From assembly GCA_900708905.1 (NCBI GenBank), contig CAADRB010000084.1:62001-126000 (forward strand): a DNA stretch of 64,000 bases, read 5' to 3'. The number at the start of each line of letters is the position of its first letter. The stretch's first letter is position 1. The translations under genes and the position numbers were made by a program. The stretch comes from Hymenolepis diminuta (lineage: Eukaryota; Platyhelminthes; Cestoda; Cyclophyllidea; Hymenolepididae). Shown here piece after piece: positions 25,701-37,700 of the stretch. The notes beneath the pieces were generated by a model, which worked only from the letters and a program-made list of their open reading frames with translations, was not told the DNA's origin and did not search any database.

Positions 25701-28700
25701 GTCTTCATTAAATGTGAGATTTGAAGCATCTAGAGGTTACTGAAATATCTTATGCGATTCTTAATTTAGAACGTAAGAATCCACTGACTAAAGACAACCA
25801 CTTTTTTGAGAGGAGATTCAATTGATGGGTTAATAGAGGGAGGGAGGAAGATTGTCAAGCGAGTGGCAAGAGTTGACCTGCTTTCTCTGCCACTAGCATG
25901 ATTGAAAAAGGGAGGAGGAGCTATTATTCACATGCCACGTCAATCGGACGCGCATACAGGCACGAACGCAGCGTGGTGGTGGGTCGATCATTGCTTATTT
26001 TCAGTTCCCCTCCAACGGTTATCCAGTCCCTTCTTTCTCAATGCCTGCCAGTGTGTGCGCTTATATGATGCTTCGCTACATTGTTTCGAATCGCTCCTAA
26101 ACCAACACGCACGGTTATTCATTCATTCACTGCTGCTCTCTTGTCACTTCTGTTTATCACCGTTATCGTTGATGTTCTCTTATCTATCTGGAAGACGCCA
26201 TTATGTGTCGTTGTAATCGGATCCTCTCGCGCTCTGATTTGATCATAGCATCAAACCAGCAGTGTTTTTCTAGACATCTTCATATGTGTGTCACTGAATG
26301 ATTGCTTGCCTGTGTGGTGTAACGATTTGTGGTCGGAAGGAGAAGAGAAAATGTCATCTGCCGTTTCGGCGGTATTACGGTGCAGTGGCGGCTCATAACA
26401 TATGGTTGTTTGTTGGTTGGGACTTCAAGTTGTGTCACACGGGTTTGTTACACACTTTTCTCTGCCTTCGGTATGTTCCCCCTTCTTCGGGGTTTTTCGT
26501 CGTCGAATCACACACTTGTGATTTTGTATCAGTTATTCGCGTGCGCTCCTCATGATTCATCTATCAATCCTGCCTGTGTGTGTATTTTAATTTTATTAAC
26601 AATTTCCTAACCTCTCGTTTATTGTCATTTCATATCGTTAGTTAGTCTTCTACTCTTCCTTTTCTTCCCGAACCATAGCAATTTTTATTTAACAGACGGG
26701 GACATTTTTTCATCTTTTTGTAGTTATTTTAACTTCAAGGTCGATATCTAATATCACTAACACAAGTCTAATTCCAATTATTTAAACATCATTTACTTTA
26801 TTTTGTTATTCCAATATAGAATCCATAATAGTTTCTAAACAATGCCCTAACCGTTTACTAAATACGTCAAAATAAAAGTGATCGTCGAATTATTATTTAA
26901 AAAAGGCACTAGTTTTGTAATTAGACAGATTTATCGGCACTTACCTCGCATATATTCTACTATTTGCTGTTTTCGCAATTTTTGACTATTTCTATAAATA
27001 TCTACGTAAGATTTAAATAGGTAGACAGAGCTGAACGTTAATATTCCCTTTGAGAAATAAATATTCATCTAATGCTGTGAAATCTAACATGAAAGCATAA
27101 TTTTAAGCAGCTTAGAGGGCACGATTACGCCGAGTGACTCACACTTCGCCAAATTCATGATAAATTAATATGGCTACTGGCAGCTCTCTGACAGAGCTCA
27201 GATACAAAATAACTGACATTTAAACTTGAAATTTTTTGCTTTTCTTGTTTTTATATACTTGTACAACTCAGTTCGAGGATTATTAGCACGCTTTTAATCT
27301 TAATTTTGAAAGTTCAGTTTGATGACTCCATGAAAATTTAATCAGCCCCGAGTTTCTCGTCCATATTAACTCTTCCTAATCGTAATTGCGAATTTCTAGA
27401 TGTTTTAATATAAGAAACGATCAAATTACACTTCCAGCAGCTTGACTTTGACGGATACATGATAAAAGAAGAGTGAGACACGGTGGGGGGGGGGNGCTTG
27501 TGAAATTTGAATCTTTTTCAAAGAGAAAGCAATAGAAATAGTTTTCTATAAATTCCTATTTTTGACTTACAGGGTCTTATAAATTGTTTTGCCTCTCTGT
27601 CTTATGTAGTTATATGGAGTTGCAGCAGCACAGACATGACCATCAGACCATGATCAGTTCCTGTGATTTCAGCCACGATAAGATCAGCCATCTCGTTTTG
27701 TTTATTAATTTATCTGATGTCTGTGTCCTTTGTATCACCAAATATAGTCTCCCCTTTTGATGTCTGTTTCACGTCACCTCTCACCATGGTTAGACTGATC
27801 GTTTGATTAACACACTGGTGCTAGCCCTCTTAATGATATGCGACTGACCATCCACATCTATATCTTGTGTCCGGTTTACAACGTTGACACCATAAATGTC
27901 GATCACGGTTTTATAAAATTTATAGTAAGAAATATCCCTGACATAAACAAATCAGATTTAAGTTATAGGTCGCTATTAAATATAGGTTATGGCAATTTCA
28001 AATATCATCAAATCAGAAATCAATATTTCATTTGGAGGCGGTAGATCAGATATGAAATAGCGAATGGAGGGCATAATATTATGACAGAAGCGTGGGAAAT
28101 GTGCTTAATATTTAATCAGTTGAAAATAGCAACGTCAGAGAGTTGAGTTAAGCTTTTGAGATGATGAGACGTCCAGTATGTTGAGGTTAGAAATTCGTCA
28201 ATCCCTTCCCTACATCCTAGTCAGTTTCATAATGATCAAACCACAGTTTTTCTTCAAGGTTAAATTTAACAATGAGGAATAGTGGATAATCAGTCCTCCA
28301 GCGTATTCACTTTCAAATCAAGTTCACATAGAATATTATCTTTTAATGATGACTTTCTTATTCTTTGCTTAAAAGTTATGTATAATTTCTCTTTCAGTCC
28401 AGTATCCTAAATCGCTTTATATAAAGTTGGTATCTGAGTGAGCATAAATTTTATGAGGCCCTCCTGTTTCGCGTCTCATTTAGGCTTCGTGCACAAGCCA
28501 CCCCTTACGTAACTGACACGTATGATCAATAGAGATTGCTGAGACAGCAAAAGGAGATGGAGAATTGCAAGCGACATGTCTGTCCTTTCTTACTCTCTAT
28601 GTTGTTGGCTTTGAGCCAGTCGCCGCCAGTGCCACCGTTGTCGCTGCTGCCACCATCCCATGAGACTGTTCGCAGCCCCAATTCGCTCAACTCATTCTCC

Positions 28701-31700
28701 TGCTGCTAGTCAATTACGCTGTGCACGCCGTCGCCGCCGCCACAGCGTTTCTGACAAGTCTGACACAAATACACTCACATTCATTCGGCTACGCGGGTGG
28801 GTAGGAGAGAAGCAGTTTGGCGATGGCAATGACGCGTAGTAGCAGTAGCAGCAAAGCAGGGCAATATCGAGGCGCGTGCGTCCGTCTCTTGTTTTGATCC
28901 TGCGGCGAGACAGCCGCTTGACAAGCCGCACTGCGCCTTTAAGCGTGGGCGATTGTGATCACGGAGCGATTCTTAAATCTGCCAAATAAATCTGAGCAGC
29001 CAAATGTGACAAGAAAACCCAGTTTGATGTCGGGGATACTGACCTTGACAGAATTTTGAAAAGCTAAGAATAAATTAAGGCTTCTAAACGGAGCTTGTAG
29101 AATGTTTATAAATGTGGTGGCAGGCGGTGGAAGAGTTAAAGACATTAGCTGACATGGTAGGCTTTTATGTCGCCTCCTCATTCCCTTTCTTCTACTACTG
29201 CCACTATGTGAGCAGACAGCACGTGCTACTGCGCCTCTACGGCCGCACTTCGCGCTCACGTAAGATGAATGGGGATGAGTTCGCGCAAGGGGTTTGACAA
29301 CCACCCACCGCCCCCCCCCCCTCACATGCTCTCACACAATTATGAAAGACTCAGTCAAGGTGGTGGGGGAGGGGGTGACCGAGCTGAAGAAATCAATAGG
29401 GGAGAGCATGACAGCTGATGCTGTTTTGTCGTCCGCGCCACCTATTCTTACCCTCTGGGGAGGAGGCTGAGTGGAAATTCGTGTCCCTCTGTGTATGCCT
29501 GTCTGTCCGTCGTCTTTTAACTGCTGTCATCGCCGCTGCGTCGCCACGTCATCATACTGGCGTTTGGCAGCACGCGAAAACAAGCGTTAACTCACTCACC
29601 TTTTAGTGCTTTGATCCACTTTTGATCCGGTTGTGATTGGTCTCATATCAATTCTTTTCTTTTTAATTTTTTTGCATTTCGTATCACACTATCTTGTGAC
29701 ACATTATTGCATTTTGAAGGAGAGAAGGGGGGATGGGGAGTAACAAATGTCAAGCTAACATATTACATAGCCCTTTAAATGTGCCTGTGATATTTAACAG
29801 ACCGCATTTGAGACAATTTGGTTTTTCGATTCTCTCTAAAGACTAGTTCGACTGGTAAAAAAAAATTTATTTATGCATTTATTACATCTTACTCAAGAGA
29901 ATGGTTTTAAAGTTATGAGTAGTTTCTCTATACTGCGGAAGATTGTGCAATAGTAACATATTTTAGGAAACTGAATGAGCAAAACTGTACCTTCTGAGTG
30001 TGGTGAATGCTATCTAGCTTGGTCGAATTGTTTTCTTGTATTTAGTTTAACGTTACCGTTAGATGTGGGATAAAGTTTTCCTTCTCCAAGTATGCTGGCT
30101 TGGCAGATGGCTTGCCTAAAGTTAGGTCTATGTCTTTTAGACGATTTGGTGATAGACAGCTGAATGATTGACAACGGGATGTCACCTCTTTCAAGAGACA
30201 CTTTTGCTCTCCGGAAATTAGATTATGTGGTACACTGGCTTCCTCACTGTGAATCCGCCAGTCTGGCGGTCGTTCTTTCATCTAATTTAAGGAATTCAAA
30301 GATAGTCATCTAATTCCACCGTGACATTATTAATGGCCGGAAGCCCTCTCCATCTTGATCACAATTCTGAATGTTAATTAGTATATTGTCAAACGAAAAT
30401 TTAGGGGATAGCTCTTCTATTTGACCACTTTGGCCTTTAAAGGAGTTTTTCCCAATCTTCAGGGTAAATGAAATGAAATTCAGCCTCAGCATCTGAGGCA
30501 TCAAATACGCTAAATTATGACATTCAGACTTGCGGTTTTTTATCCATTTAACCTCCAAAATCAATGTTAGTCGTCGTGTTAGAGGACATACGAGTATATA
30601 CGATTTAATGTTACATTCCTATCATAATTTCATGAATATTCAGTTTACATTTATTAAGATCATTTTTCATTTGTTTTTCTCTACGTTGTTCTTGGTAGGA
30701 AACCTCTTTCTCTTGCAAATTAATTAAATGAATGAGAAAACTTCTGTCTATTTTGTTTGTTTTTATTCCCTTAATAAGTATTATCACATTGGTATTATTA
30801 GCTCAAAATTCTCACGTACCTCACTCTGACATACGCGTACTCAATTCGATTTGAGTTCGCATTGTCATTTATGAGGGCATGTTAAGAAGAATTCTTTTCA
30901 TTTTCTAATCAGATTTACCAATGTTGCTAATAGATTAATTCTCGATTGCCGTTTTCCGTAACTTTTCCCCTACTGACATGATGATACTATTTCGTGGCGG
31001 CGGCACGGCAGCTCCATCTTGAGAGTTGTAGTGCACCGCTCATCAAACTTTTTGATGCTGCCTTAGTTCCCAGCACACGGTCGGATTTTTTTGAAGAGTT
31101 TTCACTCTTTGACTTTCATATAACCATCCATCTCACGTCTTCCTTCCTTCCTTCCTTTCAGCTCCTTAGGGAGTGTGTCACCGGCGGCAAATTTTTCTTT
31201 AACACCCGCCTATTTTGCCACACTTTCTCAGCTCTACTTCGCCACTTTTTCCCTTCTCAATTCACTCTCAGTGCACGTTAAGGAGACGTTAATTACGCTT
31301 CTGCATTTTCTCAAGATTTCTACAAAATGAAAACTGACAAGAATTTCAGGTCAAACTTCCTCCCGCATGTCTCTTCCATAAGATGCGGTGAGACTTGTTG
31401 GCATATCGATTCCCATTCTGGGGAGAATAATTAGTTAGACTAATTGATAGCTTCACGCGTTTAGACAGAGGACATTTAGTCATCCGTCACCTTATCAGAT
31501 GTCTTTCTCTCTATCTTTCCTCCTCAATTTTTACGGTTGGTGGAGAAAGAGGTGTAAGTGTGGTGTAATTTATACTACAATTAACCTAGTCTCTAATCAG
31601 TCTCTCATGGCAGCTCAAAAGAGTGTTTCCTTATGTCCGTTCCTCCTCCCCTTCTCTTTCCCTAATCATATAAAAGATTGTGGACAACCCTCTAATTATA

Positions 31701-34700
31701 CGTCCAGAAAAAAAACTCACCCTCTTGCGGTTTTGCGAGAGGTTGATTTCGAGTACACTGTGCGGATATTCGTGCTGAAGTTTGGACTTTGTTCGGTTCC
31801 ATAAACAGAGACGGCGTTTATTACCGATCAAAGCATTTTGGTGGGAGAGTTGAGAGAGAAAAAGGTGCTGTGATACTGCGGTGCTTCTTCCACCCCTATC
31901 CAACCCATGTCTAAAGCTTCAAATTAATAACTACCGACCTGTAATTGTGTCGAATACGTTAGGTACCCCTTCCTTTACTCGAACATAAACTGTGCATCCT
32001 CAGTCTCTAATTGACAAAGGCGGTATTCGAGAATTAATAGGTGTGAAAGGTGTAATTAATATTTAAGAGGGTTAAGGAGAAAGGGGTGGTACTAAATCCC
32101 TAGTATCGGAGCTTCTAATTTTCTATCTACATTTGATGGGACCATAAGATTTTCTACTAAAATAAGTAATCTCCTTGTCTCTATCGTCAAGCTTATTCCA
32201 ATAAATGGGCTGACATATCCCATCTACTGCTACTTCCTTTAGAAAAGAACGGAGAGGCCATAAAGGACTATGGTGGTAAGACGGATTTTAATGCGGCTGT
32301 GTTCACTGAATTGAGGAGTGGATTATTCCCTTTTTACTATCAATTCTGTGAGACTACTAATGTCGCTCAATAATTCTCATCAAAATAACACTTTGAGGTA
32401 GAACCTAGTTTTTTAATCTGCGTTTCTTCTCTGTAAAGATTTCAGATTACGAGACTTTGCAATGTAGTAAATAGACTGAATTCCGGGTTTGTTGTGTGAG
32501 TCGAAGGCTGAAGTCACACATCTAGCGATTTTTTCTGTAATTCTAGCACCTTTCAAAATTTTCCATCTTTTTTATGGCACACGTGAAAGAGCGAAGGAAA
32601 TCCAGACTTCATCAATGCCATAGTCTACGTCGCTTACTTTTTTTCACTGCAGCCTTGATAGTTTTATTACCTCCACTAACTGCTGTGTGTGCCTTATCGT
32701 AAATGTGAACAACAGCAGAGTTCGATAAGCGAGAATCATGCTGTTCTTAAATCATCCACATTCATTGTTTGATTGTGTGTGCGGACATAGGCGGTGGGAG
32801 TGGCGGGGGAGTGGATTGAAGGAGGTGGTAGGGGGTTGAGTGGGAGTCGATTACGCCAACAATTCACATGTGTGCACATTTTGCAATGCAGCACTCGCAA
32901 ACAGGTGGTATTGATCATGTGTGCGCGCCTGCGTGCCATCTCGCATCTTCATTCAGATAATTGTCTGCCTCCTCTTATCTATCTTTTTCTCTGCCTAATT
33001 GGTCCTGGTACAACCTGAAACTAGTACAACCAGCTGGGCGAATAAATCACGACTCAGAATCTGAAGCTACTCCTCCGCAGTTTTTTGGCTCTCTGTTTGC
33101 GCACAACGATATGTTTTTTTCTCTGTTTCTTATCTAACCACCCCTTCCCCCTTCTTCCATCAACATTTCAATGGTGAAACCCCTTCGTTTTGACCACCCA
33201 CGAGCCGGAAAAATGTTCCGCCACTTTTGATCACACTTTACCTCGTTTTTATTTTTCATCAATGTAGGAATCTGCAAAAGATAAGAGCTTGAACCTTTCT
33301 ACAATCTCGAAAGAGGTGCCACCTAAAGAACCACTTTCCATTTTGAATGACAGGGAAGGAGAGGTAAGTAAAGTTTGTCCTAAAATATCAAAAAATAATC
33401 TTACCTTATGTGCATCCTTTCAACGGCTTATAGGAAATTATGAAACAGACGACAACCACTAAAACCCTAACCTCATCGTTCAAGGAAGCATCTATCATTT
33501 TGGATGTCGAAAAAGATGGGAATTATCAGCCTCAATTACCAAATCCCCAAGATATTTTTAATACTGTTCAGGCATCTGAAATTCGTAACAGCAATGCTAA
33601 TAATAACAACCAGTTTTTATCTCAGGAAATGCTGACTTCTCTCATGTTATCGAGTGCCTATTGGCCATTAGGGATGCCGAAATTGGACGCTGTTGCAGCT
33701 TTAAGACGCATTTTTGAACCAAGTAAGGAAGCAGAAGTAGTGGCACCCCAAGAAACACTTCAAGTGCGAAATGCTTCAACTGCTTCTGGATTTTCAGCCA
33801 CCCAACTGGCAGCCTCAAAGAGTTTTGAGCATCAAGATCACATTCGCCCCACCGCTCCTCCCGTTTCCTCTCAAAATCCACTACAACCCACAAGCTTTTG
33901 GAGTCCACCTTCGCTATTTAACAATACAGACGTAGGTAATCTTACTCGTAGAAACGTCTCTCCACCCTGCAGCATTCCACTCCCACCACCAACTATCCCC
34001 TCCCCAGGAGGACCACAACTGAATCCCGGGAATCCCATGGATTTCTTTCGAGTTCTCTACCAGCAACAGCAGAGCGCTCAACAACAGCAGGAAATTGGAG
34101 AGGCTCTGGCAAAACGCTTCTCTTTGGAGCGATTGAATCTCTCAGGAGCGGCGGACCCTGCAGCTGCAGCAACAAATCCGAATGTAGCCATGATGGCTGC
34201 TGCTGCATTCTCAGCAGCTCTCTCAGGATTCCCTCAAAATAACTCAGTGATATCCAGACATTTCTCGGGCATGAATCCCTCGCCATCGGCATTTGCCGTT
34301 CCCGAGGGTCAGTCAACAAATGGTGGATGCGAAGTAGCCATGGGACTTAATCTCTCTACATCAGGAGGGGGGGAGAAGACGGAGCCTCAACATGGTTCGC
34401 CCATTGAGGAAGAGAGAGACCAGGATGCATTTAGGAATAGGAGACGCAAAATGAATCGCAAACGAGAGGAGTGCGTGGATAAAAATGCCGCTTTTCAACT
34501 GTTTCAGCAGCACCAGCAAGCTCTCCAACAACATGCTCTGCAACAAAATCAGTGTCAATCAGCTCTGAGTAAGTGTTGCCTGGATGTTTAAAATTTGATC
34601 TATTTATAAATATTTAGAGTCCGAGTTAATAGCTAAATTTGTTTACAAGTTGAAACGGAGGATGGTGGGTTAAATAAATTTCCCACCCTTATTCTTCAGT

Positions 34701-37700
34701 TAAGGTTTATCTTTAAGGCTTTCTGCACTGCTAATTAAGTCTCATTCTTAATTTATATTTTTGGATGGAGATGAATGGACCTTCATTTGATAAATAATGA
34801 GAATAATGTACGATAAACCAAAGGTTTAATAACCCTTTTCTTTTACGGGATTTGAAGCAGAGTTAATTTCTTTTATAGTTTTGAACTGCTTCCCTCCTTG
34901 TCTTCTTACTCTGAGGTTCATGACGTGAAGTCTCTTACCTAGTACCCTCATTGCAGTTTACTGAATCAGTCAATGACAACTGCATATTTACCTTTTAATT
35001 GGTTCCTTTTATCCAGATCGAATTTTATTATTAGAAAACCAGGTAAATAATTTAAAGCTTTGTTTTTGAAAGCTTAACAGTGATTCCCGAAACGATCCTT
35101 TGTGTGAACTCTTCACATTCTATGACTCTTCATGACCGTATCGTTAAGACAAGCCTTCTTCCAGTTTCCGAGTCTGTTGTCATCAGACACTTTTAGGATC
35201 CTGTTATGAAAAATTTATTTTATTTTCCCACGCTTTTTTTCTCTATAATAAGTTCCGCATGTAATTAATGAGTAGGGTGGAGGCTGGGGAGCTGTTTGGC
35301 ATCATTCGAGTTTTCTACCTCTCAAGCAACAGAAACAAGCTCTCAGCCTCTAGCTGCCTGGCTTAGTTGAGCTGACTGGTCGAACAGATTGACTTGACAG
35401 GTGAGCAAGCAAGTAGGTAGACAGACAGGACAGGTCGGATATGCGGGGAGTGGAGGGAGAACTCCAGAGAGAAAAAGTGGACTGTCGATCAAGCCTTACA
35501 CTCACATTATGAACAGGGAGGAGGGGATTTGATTTCTGCTTTTAGGCAGAGGGAGAGAAATGATTGGCATTGTACTTGAGAGATTTTGGCCACGCCATCA
35601 AATTTGGCAGCGTATTTTGACAGACAGACATAAAAAGGAGACAGCCAGGGGAAGGGGTAGAGGATTAAATAACAGCAAAATGTAGCAAAATGGTTCTCAA
35701 GCTGGGAAGGCATGAAGTAGATAATGATATAAACCTGTTGAGATATCCATCGAATCAGAAATATTAGTCATTAAAACGTCAGTTGAGAGAATAGAGATAA
35801 GCATTTCTAATATGCAGAACAAATGTCTGATTGGATAATTATTTTGCATTGCGAAGGCGGTTTGTTATGGTGTCAAGTTATCTTCTGATCAATTTCTGAC
35901 CAGACATGAGTTATCTGCCAAATCAAGAGAAGAATTTGAATAGTCAGATTAGACTCCACTAGAAGAATACATACGACTATAATTCACCAATTGTATAATA
36001 GCGGGAACTGAAGTTTCTGCCTCCCTTCTTCTGGAAACCCATTTGAAAACTTAGATATTGAGAGCTATTTCCTAAATGGATCATAATTGGAGTATAGTTT
36101 GAATAGATAGGTCAGATTACTAGAATAACCCGTAGTATGTGCTGCGTAAGTTTTGAGAAAAGGTTACAATCTCTACCTCGCTTCTTCAGGAAACAGTCTT
36201 GATAAATTAGCTACAACACAAACGCTGAGAGATAAGCTCTTGTGCCACTGAAAACTTGATTGACAAATGGACAGAAGCTTGTTGAAGCATTGCATTGCAT
36301 TAAACGCCAATCATGACTAGTAGTTAGCAATACTAGTCATGGTCTGTAGAGCCTTGTTTCAGATATGACGTAAGTAAGCTTGCTACCTGACAGTTAAATT
36401 TATATCAGCTTGGACGTGTGTTGCACTTGAGCTTACAGTTTACATTAAAAAAATATTTACTCAAGTCTGTCAGCCCACTTGATAACTGTGTCAATACATA
36501 CATCAAGACAGTGACTTGACAATCTGAAGTGTACAGACGCACAATTAACCTTTGACACATCCTCAGGTTCTATTATGAGCACATCTGATACCCAGCAATG
36601 GAGTCAAAAAATGAGCATCTATCTTACACGAGAAATCACGTATGCTTTTACCTGGAGAGGGAGTGAGAGATAGTGTCACATTCTGTGGTGATTTGCGTCT
36701 GAGCCTTTTTTTCTGTGGGGCGCGATATGCCGCTTCGCTTTGTGTCCTTCCTACTTTGCACGATTGGTCTATTTTCAGAATTTATCATTCAGATGAATCT
36801 GTTATGTTGCAGCTGTAAAAATTGGTTGAATAATTGTAACTTTTAAGAGCTTTAGTCGTTTATTGACTCTCACAATGAGCTAGAGGGAATGCATCCATCT
36901 CTTCCTTATCGTCACATTAGAAGTCGTAAATTGTGACCTCTGGTAAAAGTTGGTCTGACCTCTCTACGCCACTTGATAAGCAGCTGGTTAAAACTGCTGG
37001 GGTCATGTTTAATTTTATGTCTTAATTGTGACCTCATCTATGATTAATCAAGTGAGCCCATAATCAATATACAAAGAATGCATAGAAAGTTCCAGGAAGA
37101 CCTCTACTGGTATGGCGATCTGTGAAGTAGGATGTCAAGAGGGTGGGATGACAGAATTCTCTTCTCTTTACCCAAGATGAATGTTAGAAAGTCGGTGAAT
37201 ATCTGCCAAGTCAGGAGTATCGAGATCGCTGCTCGACAGTTCATATTCAGTGGCGTGGATTGCCATCGACATTGGTTAACTCTGGTCAACAGGAGTGGTG
37301 GTAGAATGCAAGTTTCTCATAGTGGCGGCCTCAGAATACCTCCTTTCTATCCAAGTTAGGTATTTTTGACACTAATGAGCTTGTGAGAATTGTGGGCCGT
37401 TATTTAACTTTAGGATGAAAAACACTGCTAGTGGCAAAAAAAAACAGACTTGATCAAGGAAGTCATTTCTTGTTGGTTCACATCACAAACACACGTAGAA
37501 AGTTCAAGTAGCGTGTTAAACCAACTCTCACATGTTAGGGTGAAGTTAGTCAGGCAAACTGAGCACGACATCGGGCAATAAACTACAGCACATCGTGACA
37601 TTGCGTGTATGTATGAGTAAGTGACCTGAAGAGAACTCACATCGCGTACAGTGTGGGGTTTGAACACCTTCCCTCTCTCTATCTCTGACCTTGTCAAGGC

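Noticed and set aside
28939..29325. 128-codon open frame in a GC-rich block
   Set aside because: GC-rich DNA has fewer stops. The peptide has no domain and the block lies in the intron of the homeobox gene.
30042..30564. Two minus-strand open stretches in the large intron, considered as a pseudogene
   Set aside because: No domain or clear frame relation beyond chance; the lengths are common in this DNA.
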